Assembly (NCBI RefSeq): GCF_020829685.1
Contig: NZ_JAIVFR010000012.1
Span: forward strand, 1 to 19,331
Reading direction: 5' to 3'
Length of the DNA: 19,331 nucleotides
Origin: Nostoc sp. CHAB 5715
Lineage (GTDB): Bacteria; Cyanobacteriota; Cyanobacteriia; Cyanobacteriales; Nostocaceae
The notes beneath the pieces are model-generated. The model did not search any database. It saw nothing but the letters and a program-made list of their open reading frames with translations, and was not told the origin of the DNA. Below are positions 8,654-18,590 of this stretch, in pieces (within the stretch, counting starts at the first letter, position 1; each line of letters opens with the position of its first letter). Made by a program: the position numbers and the translations under genes.

Positions 8654-9292
8654 ATGAGCATCTTTTTTCACGAACAGCTTTACCGCAGCAATGCTGTGAT
8701 GGCAAAGCTAAAAAATTATCCTGTAACAATTTGTGGCGCTGGAGCATTAGGAGCTAACATTGCGGAAAACTTAGCTCGGTCTGGTTTTGATAAACTTACA
8801 GTGATCGATCGCGATCGCATTGAGGAGCGTAACCTTTCGACTCAGCCTTACTACCGTTCTGATGTTGGAGCGTTCAAAGCGAAAATTTTAGCGAACAATT
8901 TATATCGAGCAATTGGTACTAAAGTTGATGCTAAAACAAAGGAGTTGACATCAGTAAATACAACCCAACTACTCAAAGACAGCCAGCTAATTGTCGATGT
9001 CTTTGACAATAGTGTGGCACGTCAGACAGTGAAAGATTATGCTAAACAACTAAGCATTCCTTGTCTTCATGCTGGGCTATCGGCCGATTATGCAGAAGTG
9101 ATTTGGAATGAGGTTTATCGCGTTCCTTCCGAGGTTAATGATGATGTCTGTGATTATCCCCTGACACGAAATCTGGTAATGTTAACCGTAGCTGTGGCGT
9201 GTGAAGCGATCGTTTCATTCATTGCAACAGCAGAACAACGTAATTTCACCATTACCCTAAAGGATCTGACTGTTGAATCTTTGTTTTTGTAG
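8654..9292 (+). CDS. E1/ThiF/MoeB-type adenylyltransferase
   Basis: A 212-residue Rossmann-fold enzyme of the ThiF/MoeB/E1 superfamily, which adenylates the C-terminal Gly of a ubiquitin-like protein. Visible are the nucleotide loop GAGALG (28-33), the acidic strand end VIDRD (D52, D54), N60 of ERNLSTQ, K75 of GAFKAK, and DVFDN (115-119) with R123. The Arg of the usual N-x-x-R-Q is replaced (NLSTQ). Candidate catalytic cysteines are C166 (DDVCDYP) and C183; no CxxC zinc pairs are present. I use ATG 8654, six bases after GGTGAG; GTG codons at 8642/8645 overlap the preceding stop. It is shorter than ThiF (about 250). With the Ubl at 3957 it forms a possible modifier-activating pair. Confidence 0.85.
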   Translation: MSIFFHEQLYRSNAVMAKLKNYPVTICGAGALGANIAENLARSGFDKLTVIDRDRIEERNLSTQPYYRSDVGAFKAKILANNLYRAIGTKVDAKTKELTSVNTTQLLKDSQLIVDVFDNSVARQTVKDYAKQLSIPCLHAGLSADYAEVIWNEVYRVPSEVNDDVCDYPLTRNLVMLTVAVACEAIVSFIATAEQRNFTITLKDLTVESLFL

Positions 9293-9345
9293 GTTGCGTA
9301 GACGCTCTTAGAGGTTGTTTGAAAAGTCTAATATGTTACTCACCT

Positions 9346-9606
9346 GGGCGATTGGAAATCGCGTCTACACGAGACTTTACCCACCTCCGTGGGTTTGAAA
9401 TCCTTGATTTTGTGTTATATCATGTCCGGCAAATTGCTTATGATATGTCATTGCGAGTGCAACGAAGTGGAGCGAAGCAATCACAATGACTCTGCGATTA
9501 CTTCACTCCGCTATCGCTGCGTTCGTAATGACAAGTATTTAGCCGGACATGATATTAGTCCACGGAGGTGGACTAAGCTTTGTGTAGTAGCGAATTATAT
9601 TCGCCC
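9346..9606. repeat. Nested composite of two palindromic repeat elements
   Basis: The outer element has hairpins GCGATT-GGA-AATCGC (9348-9362), ACCCAC-CTCC-GTGGGT (9379-9394), AGTCCAC-GGAG-GTGGACT (9557-9574) and GCGAAT-TAT-ATTCGC (9590-9604), with GGGCG/CGCCC at its ends. Between them lies an inner element, 9418-9554, bounded by exact 13-bp inverted repeats TATCATGTCCGGC (9418-9430) and GCCGGACATGATA (9542-9554). Inside that are two facing REP-like units, GTCATTGCGAG...GAAGCAATC (9447-9482) and GATTACTTC...CGTAATGAC (9496-9532). No coding capacity is evident. It separates the E1-like gene from the convergent kinase gene. Confidence 0.8.
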
Positions 9607-9638
9607 AAAACTTTTAAAACATCCTCTTAATTGGGGGT

Positions 9639-12600
9639 TTATACTCGATCATTTTTGATTGGTAACAAGGTGCGATTTGTTACCTGGTTTCTGATTAAAA
9701 AATTTTCAATGCAGTTAACAAATTCTTTTAACTCTAAAATTAAGTTAGTAGTATCTCTAAGGTCTTGATGGTAAGCCAATCGTTCTAGTTTGTCAGCTGC
9801 TAGGTACATAGCTGTGGCTCCAATGTTGGCACTAGCACCTTTAAGATGATGAGCTTCTCGCGCAATTTGTCCAAAGTCATTATATGCGATCGCTGCTTTA
9901 ATTATCTCTAAACGGGGTTCAATATCTTCAACGCATACTTGCAATAGACTTAATTCAAATTCTGTATCATTTCCCGATATCCGATGCAAGTGTTCCCAAT
10001 CAATTGCTAAACCAGTGCTAACTGTCTGCTCATACACAACTGCCTCTTGTTTTGAAAGAATCACACCTGTCCAATGCTCTAGGGTTGCAGCCAATTTTTC
10101 TTTAAACACTGGCTTACTCAGATAGTCATCCATTCCGGCATCGAGACACATTTGGTGATCTTCTTTCATCGCATTAGCGGTCATCGCAATCACCACAGGA
10201 CGACGACGCAGAGCAAAAGTATCCTCTTGCCAACGATGAATTTCTTTTGTGGTTTCTAAACCGTCGAGAATTGGCATTTGGCAATCCATTAGAATCAAAT
10301 CGTAAGGAATTTTTTCTAATAGCTGCAAAACTTCCTTGCCATTTGCTACGACATCGGCTTTGTAGCCCAAACTCTCAAGTTGCTTCAAGGCTACTTTCTG
10401 ATTTACCAAATTATCTTCAGCTAAGAGAATTCTTAACTTAGATTTAGTAGCGGGGTTAGGGGAAGAGGAGGTAAGAATGCCTGAAGTTTCTGGACTCTGG
10501 ATTTCTTCAGTTAGCCAAAGCCTTGAGCCTTTAGCCCCTTGTTCTGATTCCGACTGAGTTTTTAAAATATTCATAATGGCATCGAGGAGTCGTGATGGCT
10601 TAATAGGTTTGACCAAATAAGCAGCAAATCCGATTTTGAGCGTCTGCTGCACTTCATCCCGTTGATTAGTAGAGGTGAGCAGAATCAAAGGTATTTCAGC
10701 AATTACAGAATTGGCTTTAATTTGTTCTTCTATTGTCATGTCATTTTTTATATCAACCAAGGCAACATCATAAGATTTCCCCTGCTCATAAGCTGACTGA
10801 ATAACTTTAAGGGCAGTAGCAATACTGTCAGCTTTATCTATCTGCATTCCCCAATGACTAGCTTGATGGGAGATAATTTTGTAATTAGTAGCGTTGTTAT
10901 CCACCAATAACAAGCGGCGATTATTTAAAAGTCCGCCATCGCATTTTGGCAAAACAGGCTCAACAAGCTTTGTAAAAAGCACCTCAAACCAAAACTTAGA
11001 TCCTTTCCCCATCTGACTTTCTACCCCAATTACTCCTCCCATCAAAGTCACCAGTTGTTTACAGATGGCTAATCCCAAACCAGTACCACCATACTTGCGA
11101 GTGGTCGAAGCATCCACTTGGGTAAATGGCATAAAGAGTTTGCGTTGGTCTTCAAGGCTAATGCCAAGACCTGTATCTGCGATCGCAAAATGAATGGTGG
11201 CTGTAGTAGAGGTAAGCGAACGCAATTCGGCTTGCACTAATACTTCCCCAGCATCAGTGAACTTGATAGCGTTGCTAATTAAGTTCATGAGAATTTGCCG
11301 CAGCCTACCAGCATCTCCTTTGAGGTGGGTGGGGACGTTATGCTCAATCAGTGCGGCAATTTCTAATCCCTTGTTATGGGCTGAGGGAGCCAATAATTCC
11401 ACCACTTCTTCCAGACAAGTGGATAGGTCAAAATCTAGAGTTTCGAGAGCCATCTCTCCAGCCTCAAGTTTGGAAAGATCCAAAATTTCGTTGATTAAAC
11501 TTAAAAGGGCGTCTCCACTACTACGAATTGTTTCAATAAAATCTCGCTGTTCTGGGTCTAAGGGAGTATCTAACACCAAACTGGTCATGCCCAATACAGC
11601 GTTCATCGGAGTGCGAATTTCATGACTGATATTTGCCAAAAAGGCGCTTTTAGCCTGAGAAGCTAATTCGGCTTGGCGACGGGCAATTTCAAGTTCTTGT
11701 CGCTGACGAGTTTCTGCTGCTAATAGTTGAGCTTGGGCTAAGGCAATACCTACTTGGTCGGCTATTTGCCGCAAAAGATCAGTTTCAAAGCTAGACCAGT
11801 GGTGGGAATCGTCACACTGATGAACTATGAGCAAACCACGAAGTTCTTCTTTGACAAGAATGGGCACAACCAAATTGACTTTGACCCCAAAATGTTGGAT
11901 TAATTCTAGATGGTTTTGTTCGACTTCTGGCAGATCAAAGTTAGCTAGCCCTAAAATCTGTCCTTGACGGTACTGCTGTAGATAGTACTGCTGTAGATAT
12001 TCGGCTCGAAAGTAGGGGGCGCTGATGTTTTGCTCTTTGATTGTTGGTAAGCCAGAAACTACTGCTTCAATAACGGTGGGTGCAGATTCATCTGGCAAAA
12101 CCTGATAGATTAAAACTCGGTCAGTCTGGAGAATTCTTTGTACCTCCTCCACAGTGATTTGGAGAATTTCTTCGATTTGCAAAGACTGGCGAATCTTGAG
12201 GGTGATTTCGGTAAATAATTGCGATCGCAAGTTTTGCCGTTGTACTTCTTCTTCAGCCTGTTTACGCTGGATAAATTGCCCCACTTGCTCACCGATAGAA
12301 TTCATCGTTTTGATCAAATCTTGGTCAGGCGGTTGGATCTGACGGTTGAAGCAGGTAATCACACCAAGGATTTTGTTACCACTGCGGATCGGAAAACCAA
12401 AAGCTGCGTGTAGTTGTACTTGATCGCTGATTTTGAAGCGGGAGAAACTGAGTTCTTTAACGATATCAGCGATCCAAACAGGTTCAGAACTAGCCCAAAC
12501 CCGGCCAGGTAGGCCAATTCCTGGTGCAAAGGTGGTTTGCCGATTCAGTGCTGCAAACTCTTGCACCTCAAGGGATGCTTTATGCCACATATCGAGAAAA

Positions 12601-14312
12601 CGTAGCACATTTGCTTGCTCATCCACCATCCAAATTTCACCCAAATCCCATGCCAAACTCTCGCAAATGCCTTGCAGGGTTTGGCGAATAGCTTCGCTAA
12701 TCGTGGCGGACTCTGCTAAAACGCGAGTTGCAACATATTGTGCAGTTAAATGCTGTTGTACCCGTTTGTGATCGGTGATGTCAATGCCAGTGCCAACAAT
12801 ATATTCCACTGATCCTTCATAGTCTTTTAAGAAGGTATTCGACCAGGCAATCAGTCGGCGGCTGCCATCCTTCATTACCCAATAGTTTTCGTGTTCTAGG
12901 AAGCCTCTACCAGTTAGCAATTGCTCAAAAACTGCTTTGACTGACTCCACCTCTTCAGGAAGTAAGAACAAGTTCCAGAAATACCTACCCCTCACCTCAT
13001 CGAAGGAGTAACCGGTTATTTGCTCACAAGCTTGATTGAAGCGAACAATTTTTCCTTGGGAGTCGGCAACTATTACTAAGGCGCTGGCTGTATCCAAGAC
13101 TGCTGAGATAAAGTTGCGTTCTTGGTTTAAGGCTTCTTCTGTCCTTTTGCGCTCAATGACCTCACGATAGATGAAGTAGAGTACAGCAAGAACGATAAAA
13201 CTTAGGCAAATGGCGATCGCAAGTGTCAGAATTGTGTTGCGACTAGTGGCTTTTTTTGCTTGTAACTGCTGTTGGAGTCGTCCCCTTTCCTCGTTTTCCA
13301 TCTCATTGATCGCCTTGCGGATATCATCCATGAGATTTTGTCGATCATTTCTCACTAGTACTTGCAATGCCGCCTCTAATCCCTTGTTTTGGCGCAAGTC
13401 AATAGTCTGTTTTAGTTCAGTAAATTTAGCCGTTATTAGAAATTCAAGCGTTGCAATTTGCTTTTGTTGATTCGGTTGATTTGCTGTCAAACTCTTCAGG
13501 TTGGCAATTTCTTGCTCGACGTTACCAAGTGCTGCTTGATAAGGTTTGAGATAAATTTGTTTTCCAGTGAAGATGTAACTACTTTGTCCAGTCTCAGCAT
13601 CCTTTATCTGGTACTGTAGTTTTTCTAGACTGTTGATTTTTTGATAAATGTTTTTTACTATACTGCGATTATTAGTAGATACTCTTGTATTTTGATAAGA
13701 AACTACACCAATCAGAACTAAAATTGCCGACGCTAAACCAAAACCTGCTGCAATCTTTTTGAAAAATTGCTTGCGTACCCTCTGCGCCTGTTTGCTTTTC
13801 TTGGTCACAAGTACCAAACTTGCTAAATTTCGGCGTAATTCCAGTTGTTTGATGACTTGACGAGCTAAGGTTCGTAATGCCTCCACTTGTTCTGGATTCA
13901 GTTCTCGTGGTACGTAGTCAATCACACATAGAGTTCCTAGCGCATATCCCTCAGGATTAGTCAGAGGTACACCAGCATAAAACCGAATATTTGGGTCAGA
14001 TGTTACCAGTGGGTTGCTGGCGAACCTTTCGTCATCTGTTGCATCAGGCACAACTAAAACATCAGACTGTAGAATAGCATGGGCACAGAATGCCAAATCT
14101 CGATGTGTTTCTAGGGCTTCCATTCCGACTTTTGACTTGAACCACTGACGATTTGTATCAATTAAGCTAATTAAAGCAATAGGAGTCTGACAAATATACG
14201 AGGCTAAACGGGTGAGGTCGTCAAAAGCTGCTTCAGATGGTGTGTCGAGAATCTTATACTCCAAAAGCGTCTCAATTCTCTGTGCTTCGTTATCAGGTAA
14301 TGGTGCTTTCAT
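9639..14312 (-). CDS. Hybrid sensor histidine kinase: GAF-TM-CHASE3-like-TM-PAS-GAF-GAF-HisKA-HATPase-REC-REC-HPt
   Basis: A 1557-residue membrane-anchored phosphorelay protein, complete from ATG 14312. Domains in order: GAF (about 25-160), TM1 (188-206), a helical extracytoplasmic CHASE3-like region (210-355, with [14 protein letters not shown]), TM2 (360-381), PAS (395-515), GAF (540-680), GAF (710-860; lacks an obvious chromophore Cys), HisKA with H897 in ISHEIRTP, HATPase with N box N1014, D1046 in DTGLG and GGTGLGLAI, a divergent receiver (acidic pair only D1138-N, D1187, K1235), a canonical receiver (E1299-D1300, D1343, T1378, K1400) and an HPt domain with H1488 in HHLKG. It can therefore run a full His-Asp-His relay internally and pass phosphate to an outside receiver. 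The ligand is unknown. No response-regulator partner is adjacent. Confidence 0.95.
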   Translation of the reverse strand: MKAPLPDNEAQRIETLLEYKILDTPSEAAFDDLTRLASYICQTPIALISLIDTNRQWFKSKVGMEALETHRDLAFCAHAILQSDVLVVPDATDDERFASNPLVTSDPNIRFYAGVPLTNPEGYALGTLCVIDYVPRELNPEQVEALRTLARQVIKQLELRRNLASLVLVTKKSKQAQRVRKQFFKKIAAGFGLASAILVLIGVVSYQNTRVSTNNRSIVKNIYQKINSLEKLQYQIKDAETGQSSYIFTGKQIYLKPYQAALGNVEQEIANLKSLTANQPNQQKQIATLEFLITAKFTELKQTIDLRQNKGLEAALQVLVRNDRQNLMDDIRKAINEMENEERGRLQQQLQAKKATSRNTILTLAIAICLSFIVLAVLYFIYREVIERKRTEEALNQERNFISAVLDTASALVIVADSQGKIVRFNQACEQITGYSFDEVRGRYFWNLFLLPEEVESVKAVFEQLLTGRGFLEHENYWVMKDGSRRLIAWSNTFLKDYEGSVEYIVGTGIDITDHKRVQQHLTAQYVATRVLAESATISEAIRQTLQGICESLAWDLGEIWMVDEQANVLRFLDMWHKASLEVQEFAALNRQTTFAPGIGLPGRVWASSEPVWIADIVKELSFSRFKISDQVQLHAAFGFPIRSGNKILGVITCFNRQIQPPDQDLIKTMNSIGEQVGQFIQRKQAEEEVQRQNLRSQLFTEITLKIRQSLQIEEILQITVEEVQRILQTDRVLIYQVLPDESAPTVIEAVVSGLPTIKEQNISAPYFRAEYLQQYYLQQYRQGQILGLANFDLPEVEQNHLELIQHFGVKVNLVVPILVKEELRGLLIVHQCDDSHHWSSFETDLLRQIADQVGIALAQAQLLAAETRQRQELEIARRQAELASQAKSAFLANISHEIRTPMNAVLGMTSLVLDTPLDPEQRDFIETIRSSGDALLSLINEILDLSKLEAGEMALETLDFDLSTCLEEVVELLAPSAHNKGLEIAALIEHNVPTHLKGDAGRLRQILMNLISNAIKFTDAGEVLVQAELRSLTSTTATIHFAIADTGLGISLEDQRKLFMPFTQVDASTTRKYGGTGLGLAICKQLVTLMGGVIGVESQMGKGSKFWFEVLFTKLVEPVLPKCDGGLLNNRRLLLVDNNATNYKIISHQASHWGMQIDKADSIATALKVIQSAYEQGKSYDVALVDIKNDMTIEEQIKANSVIAEIPLILLTSTNQRDEVQQTLKIGFAAYLVKPIKPSRLLDAIMNILKTQSESEQGAKGSRLWLTEEIQSPETSGILTSSSPNPATKSKLRILLAEDNLVNQKVALKQLESLGYKADVVANGKEVLQLLEKIPYDLILMDCQMPILDGLETTKEIHRWQEDTFALRRRPVVIAMTANAMKEDHQMCLDAGMDDYLSKPVFKEKLAATLEHWTGVILSKQEAVVYEQTVSTGLAIDWEHLHRISGNDTEFELSLLQVCVEDIEPRLEIIKAAIAYNDFGQIAREAHHLKGASANIGATAMYLAADKLERLAYHQDLRDTTNLILELKEFVNCIENFLIRNQVTNRTLLPIKNDRV

Positions 14313-14324
14313 CCTTGAGCCTTA

Positions 14325-14525
14325 TCTACATGGGGGGGCAGAGGGGCAGGGGAGGCAGGGGAGCAGGGGAGCAGGGGAGGCAGGGCAGGCAGGGCAGGCA
14401 GGGGGCAAGGGGAAGAATAAAAAATTAGCTTTTTCCCCTCTGCCCCACGCCCAATGCCCAATGCCCCATGCCCAATGCCCAATACTTCGACTTCGCTCAG
14501 TACAAGTGCCAAATGCCCAATGCCC
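14325..14525. repeat. G-rich and CCCAATG-type short tandem repeats
   Basis: Two blocks lie upstream of the kinase gene: GGCAGGGGAG-type units at about 14330-14412, and CCCAATG/CCCATG-type units at about 14447-14525, the latter interrupted by TACTTCGACTTCGCTCAGTA. The whole stretch 14313-14617 holds no gene; it is the shared upstream region of the kinase (minus) and the UPF0060 remnant (plus). No clear promoter stands out. Confidence 0.8.
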
Positions 14526-14617
14526 AGTTCAACAAACTTACTTTAATTAATGACAACACTTTAGTTAAAAGCGTTAGCGTAATTTCACTGAGTTCGACCT
14601 TATTAAAAATTTGTTAA

Positions 14618-14755
14618 ATGATTAAGTCCCTACTGTATTTTTTGTGGGCTGGTTTATTTGAAATCGGGGGCGGCTACCTGATTTGGTTGTGGTTGCGCGA
14701 AGGTAAGCCGTTCTGGTGGGGCATCTTGGGGGGAACTGCTTTAGCTTTTTATTGA
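14618..14755 (+). pseudogene. UPF0060 (YnfA-like) membrane protein, 3'-truncated
   Basis: From ATG 14618 the frame encodes 45 residues, MIKSLLYFLWAGLFEIGGGY...REGKPFWWGILGG, then stops. This is the characteristic N-terminus of the UPF0060/YnfA family, small four-helix inner-membrane proteins of about 105-110 residues. Homology ends at Tyr45, where the dispersed repeat TTTTTATTGAAAGCGACGGG begins, and the remaining three helices are not found downstream. The gene is thus broken at the border of a repeat. The next recognisable coding sequence is a 5'-truncated ammonium transporter. Confidence 0.85.
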
Positions 14756-14912
14756 AAGCGACGGGAAACTCCATCCCCTCGTGGGTGTTCCGGGATAGTC
14801 GCCCCGTCGCTTGGGGCATAGGGCATAGGGCATTGGTAGTTTCTTCCCATGCCCCATGCCCGATTCCCCATGCCCAAAAACTCCATCCCCTTGTGGGTGG
14901 AGTTTTTTATAG
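14746..14912. repeat. Dispersed CTCCATCCCC/GTGGGTGGAG repeat with CCCATG tandem units
   Basis: The left end TTTTTATTGAAAGCGACGGG plus AAACTCCATCCCC matches the repeat after the cyclase gene (3016-3067). The right end forms a strong hairpin, AAAAACTCCA...CCC (14876-14889) with GGG-TGGAGTTTTT (14895-14907), followed by T residues, and could terminate transcription. Between them are GGGCATA and CCCATGCC short tandem units (14811-14875). From 14908 to 15083 I see no gene or clear signal. Confidence 0.7.
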
Positions 14913-15083
14913 TCTTCTCTTTTAAAGGGATAATAACCTCATCCAAAATTGCAAAGATTTTTTGGCAACTAACCTGTAAGAATCAGTCATCTGGATATCT
15001 ACGCATGTATGCAGGAGATATCAAGAAAAATCATGACATATTTGGCTAAATTCTCTGATCAAAGTGACTGACAATAATTTACA

Positions 15084-15962
15084 AGGTCAACTTTTGTTTA
15101 CGCCCCCCTGGCACACATGGTATGGGCGAAAGGTGGATTCTTAGGTTTGGCTGGTGGATTGGGTGCTCTCGACTTTGCAGGTGGTACAGTAGTTCATATT
15201 AGTTCTGGCGTTTCTGCCCTGGTAGCAGCGATCGTCCTTGGGCGTCGGAAAACCCATCCCGATCGCCTTAGCCCACCGCACAACGTTCCCTTCATTTTGC
15301 TGGGTGCTGGCTTGCTGTGGTTTGGTTGGTTCGGCTTCAACGCTGGGAGTGCCCTATCTATTGCTAGTGGAACTTCTGGTGATTTAGTCACAAATGTGGC
15401 AACAACAGCCTTTGTCGCCACTAATACATCTGCGGCGGCGGCGACTTTAATGTGGCTAATTTTGGAAGCGGTTTTACGGGGTAAACCAACCGTCGTGGGA
15501 GCGGCTACAGGAGCCGTTGCTGGTTTAGTTGGCATCACTCCCGCAGCCGGATTTGTCACACCGCTATCAGCGATTTTAATTGGTTTCATCACCGCCTTTG
15601 TTTGCTTCTATGCGATTAGTTTTAAGCACAAGCTACAAATTGACGATGCTTTAGATACCTTTCCCGTGCATGGCGTTGGTGGAACAGTGGGAGCAATTTT
15701 AACGGCCATCTTTGCCACAACTCAAGTCAACGGAGCAGGTAAAGACGGAGTGCTACGTGGTAATTTGGGTGAATTGGGAGTTCAGCTAGTAGCAATTGCC
15801 GTTGCCTATGCGATCGCAGGTGTTGGTACGTGGATTATTCTCAAGGTTATCGATGCTACAGTCGGGCTGCGAGTCAAAGAGGAAGCTGAATATCAAGGTT
15901 TGGATATCAACGAACACGGTGAAGAAGGTTACAATTCCGAGTTTGGTGATCGTCCCACTTAG
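15084..15962 (+). pseudogene. amt: Ammonium transporter (Amt), 5'-truncated
   Basis: After an in-frame TAA at 15075 the frame reads RSTFVYAPLAHMVWAKGGFLGLAGG and on through the C-terminal part of an Amt/MEP/Rh ammonium channel: GALDFAGGTVVHISSG (pore signature), GAGLLWFGWFGFNAGSA, NTSAAAATL, GAVAGLVGITPAAGFV and the second pore histidine in FPVHGVGGTVG, ending in an acidic cytoplasmic tail. The first five or so of eleven membrane helices are missing, as full proteins are about 430-510 residues. An internal ATG at 15117 would give 281 residues, but half a channel cannot form the pore. Homology starts abruptly near 15084, so the start was lost by deletion rather than by point mutation. Confidence 0.85.
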
Positions 15963-15963
15963 T

Positions 15964-16078
15964 AGGGAGTTAGGAGTTAGGAGTTAGGAGTTAGGAGTTA
16001 GGAGTTAGGAGTTAGGAGTTAGGAGTTATTATTCTCCCCCACTCCCCACTCCCCACTCCCCATTCCCCACTCCCCACT
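15964..16078. repeat. (GGAGTTA)n followed by (CTCCCCA)n tandem repeats
   Basis: About nine GGAGTTA units (15964-16027) are followed by about six CCCCACT/CCCCATT units (16035-16076). Both are heptanucleotide short tandem repeats. They separate the amt remnant from the hydrolase gene. Confidence 0.9.
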
Positions 16079-16147
16079 TTAAGATTGTGTGATTTGCGAT
16101 CGCTAGCGTTAAAATTTGATTCAAATAATTGGTAAATTTCGCTAGTC

Positions 16148-16981
16148 GTGTCTACATCTGCAAAAACCTTTCCTATCTGGGCATTTTTCTCGCTGTTAAC
16201 CAACGGCATCCTAATGTTGGCGGTCATCCTGCTAATTTGGCAACAGCAGAGATTGTCCGCTTTTTTTGGGATAATAACATCCCCAGAACAAATCAGCCTG
16301 AACAACTCACCTGAAATTGCTACACCTGATTTAGGTCGTCGTCACCAACTCACTTACCAGCAGTGGGTAGACATCCTTATTCAAGAAGCCAAGGTAGCCG
16401 CAGATCAACGTCCTTTGCATTTAAGCATCCTGGTGGGAGATTCTTTGAGTTTGTGGTTTCCGCCTGAGTTATTACCCGAAGGTAAAAATTGGCTCAATCA
16501 AGGAATTTCTGGCGAAACCAGCAATGGACTCTTGAAAAGATTAAAGATATTTGACCGCACCCAGCCAGAGGTGATTTTTGTGATGATTGGCATTAATGAC
16601 CTAATTTGGGGGATGAGCGACAGGGTAATTTTAAATAATCAGCGGCAAATTATCAATTACCTACGAAAGACGCATCCCACAGCGCAAATTGTTGTCCAAT
16701 CGATTTTGCCACATGGGGCAGAGGAAACAACCTGGAAAGGACGAGATAAACTTCTGGCTGTTACCAATAGTCGCATTCGTGAGTTAAATCAGCAACTGCA
16801 AAGTATTTGTAACAAAAAAGGTGTTAAATATCTCGATTTATATCCCCTGTTTACCAACAAACAAGGTAATCTCCGCCGTGAATTTACTACTGATGGCTTA
16901 CATTTAAGTCCTGAAGGCTATATAGTTTGGCGTTCTGCATTGCAGATTTATAGCGATATCGAATTAAAACCCCAGCGTTAA
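16148..16981 (+). CDS. SGNH/GDSL-family hydrolase, membrane-anchored
   Basis: A 277-residue protein read from GTG 16148; no strong ribosome binding site marks this start. One N-terminal membrane segment (about 10-31, IWAFFSLLTNGILMLAVILL) anchors or exports the catalytic domain. All SGNH blocks are present: GDSLS with nucleophile S99 (block I), G122 in QGISGETS (block II), GIND with N150 (block III) and DGLH with D249 and H252 (block V). These enzymes are esterases or lipases, often acting on acylated sugars or lysophospholipids; substrate is unknown. It lies 117 bases upstream of ispH on the same strand, which may allow cotranscription, but no functional link is evident. Confidence 0.9.
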   Translation: MSTSAKTFPIWAFFSLLTNGILMLAVILLIWQQQRLSAFFGIITSPEQISLNNSPEIATPDLGRRHQLTYQQWVDILIQEAKVAADQRPLHLSILVGDSLSLWFPPELLPEGKNWLNQGISGETSNGLLKRLKIFDRTQPEVIFVMIGINDLIWGMSDRVILNNQRQIINYLRKTHPTAQIVVQSILPHGAEETTWKGRDKLLAVTNSRIRELNQQLQSICNKKGVKYLDLYPLFTNKQGNLRREFTTDGLHLSPEGYIVWRSALQIYSDIELKPQR

Positions 16982-17098
16982 CCTCCTTTGGTGAAAAAGG
17001 GTAAAAGACAAAAAGAAGTAATATCTTTGAATACAACTTTGTATAAATCGCGTCTGGGCGCGAGAAAATAAGAAATAGTGTTTAAGTAGACAAATCTA

Positions 17099-18307
17099 AT
17101 GGATACAAAAGCTTTTAAGCGCAGCCTGCAACATTCAGAAAATTACAATCGTAAAGGGTTTGGTCATCAAGCAGAAGTTGCCACCCAGTTGCAGTCTGAG
17201 TATCAGAGTAATTTGATTCAGGAAATTCGCGATCGCAATTACACTCTACAACGGGGTGATGTGACAATCCGACTAGCACAAGCCTTTGGCTTTTGCTGGG
17301 GTGTAGAACGCGCTGTGGCAATGGCCTACGAAACCCGCCAGCACTTCCCTACAGAACACATCTGGATTACTAACGAGATTATCCACAACCCTTCTGTAAA
17401 TCAGCGTATGCAGGAGATGGAAGTAGAATTTATTCCCATTGAAGGAAAGAATAAAGACTTTTCTGTTGTGGGAACTGGTGATGTAGTCATATTACCCGCT
17501 TTTGGGGCTAGCGTTCAAGAAATGCAGATACTTCACGATAAAGGCTGCAAAATTGTTGATACAACTTGCCCTTGGGTATCTAAAGTTTGGAATACAGTAG
17601 AAAAGCACAAAAAAATCGATTATACATCAATAATTCACGGTAAATATAAGCACGAGGAAACAGTTGCTACTAGTTCTTTTGCTGGCAAGTATTTAATTGT
17701 GTTGAATTTGCAAGAAGCAGAATATGTTGCTGACTATATTATCAATGGTGGGAACCGTGAAGAATTTCTGACAAAATTTGCTAAAGCTTGTTCAGCAGGA
17801 TTTGACCCCGATCAAGATTTAGCAAGAGTTGGTATTGCTAACCAAACCACGATGCTTAAAGGCGAAACTGAGCAAATCGGCAAGCTTTTTGAGCGGACTA
17901 TGTTGCAAAAGTATGGCCCCACCGAGTTAAATCAACATTTCCAAAGCTTTAACACCATTTGTGACGCTACCCAAGAACGGCAAAATGCCATGTTGGAGTT
18001 AGTGGAACAAAATTTAGATTTGATGGTAGTAATTGGTGGGTTTAATTCATCGAATACTACTCAATTGCAACAAATTGCTTTTGAAAGGGGAATTCCTTCT
18101 TATCATATTGATACTGTTGAACGGATTCAATCAGGATATTCCATAGAACATCGGCAATTAAATGGGCAGTTAATAACTACAGAAAACTGGTTGCCAGATG
18201 GAGAAATTGTTGTGGGAATTACTTCTGGTGCTTCCACGCCAGATAAGGTAGTAGAAGATGTGATTGAGAAAATTTTTGCAGTCAAGGCAACAGCAGCAGT
18301 AGTTTAA
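17099..18307 (+). CDS. ispH: 4-hydroxy-3-methylbut-2-enyl diphosphate reductase
   Basis: IspH (LytB) is the last enzyme of the methylerythritol phosphate pathway; it reduces HMBPP to IPP and DMAPP with a [4Fe-4S] cluster, supplying carotenoid, chlorophyll phytyl and quinone side chains. The 402-residue length is the cyanobacterial/plant type, longer than the roughly 315 of E. coli. The three cluster cysteines are C66 ([10 protein letters not shown]), C157 (VDTTCPWV) and C288 (NTICDATQ). The catalytic region GKYKHEET gives H185 and E186/E187, and the C-terminal [13 protein letters not shown] is conserved. ATG 17099 is used although no clear Shine-Dalgarno precedes it. Confidence 0.97.
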   Translation: MDTKAFKRSLQHSENYNRKGFGHQAEVATQLQSEYQSNLIQEIRDRNYTLQRGDVTIRLAQAFGFCWGVERAVAMAYETRQHFPTEHIWITNEIIHNPSVNQRMQEMEVEFIPIEGKNKDFSVVGTGDVVILPAFGASVQEMQILHDKGCKIVDTTCPWVSKVWNTVEKHKKIDYTSIIHGKYKHEETVATSSFAGKYLIVLNLQEAEYVADYIINGGNREEFLTKFAKACSAGFDPDQDLARVGIANQTTMLKGETEQIGKLFERTMLQKYGPTELNQHFQSFNTICDATQERQNAMLELVEQNLDLMVVIGGFNSSNTTQLQQIAFERGIPSYHIDTVERIQSGYSIEHRQLNGQLITTENWLPDGEIVVGITSGASTPDKVVEDVIEKIFAVKATAAVV

Positions 18308-18372
18308 ATTTTAGGGGGTGTATAGCAACCTAATTAAACATAAAATACTAGGGCTATTTCATTCTCATCTAG

Positions 18373-18491
18373 CCCGCCTCAGAATAAATTCTGAGGCTAA
18401 TAACAAAAGTCGTCTAAAGACGACTAAAAAAGGTTTTTAGTCCACTTAAGTGGACTTAAGCTAAAAGCCTGTGAACTTTAGTTCTGGGCGG
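18373..18491 (-). repeat. Multi-hairpin repeat, second copy
   Basis: Same chain as 2050-2176 in the reverse orientation. On the plus strand: CCTCAGAA-TAAA-TTCTGAGG (18377-18396), AGTCGTC-TAAA-GACGACT (18408-18425), AGTCCAC-TTAA-GTGGACT (18439-18456), GAAC-TTTA-GTTC (18473-18484), with CCGCC and GGCGG at the ends. Spacer words such as GGCTTTTAGCT and GCTATTAGC/GTTATTAGC are shared with the first copy. It is intergenic between ispH and the convergent pentapeptide gene. Confidence 0.8.
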
Positions 18492-18590
18492 TTTATGTTT
18501 AGAACGAAATAGCTCTGCACTTTGGGTAACAAATATATATAGCTTTTCAAACACCCTCTTAACTCATCACTTTAAAATCATTACTCACCA

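Noticed and set aside
11194..11625. Long plus-strand frame opposite the kinase gene
   Set aside because: Antisense shadow of the HisKA/HATPase coding region with no start signal or domain.
14212..14550. Open frames over the G-rich and CCCAATG repeats
   Set aside because: They are translations of short tandem repeats and of the antisense of the kinase start.
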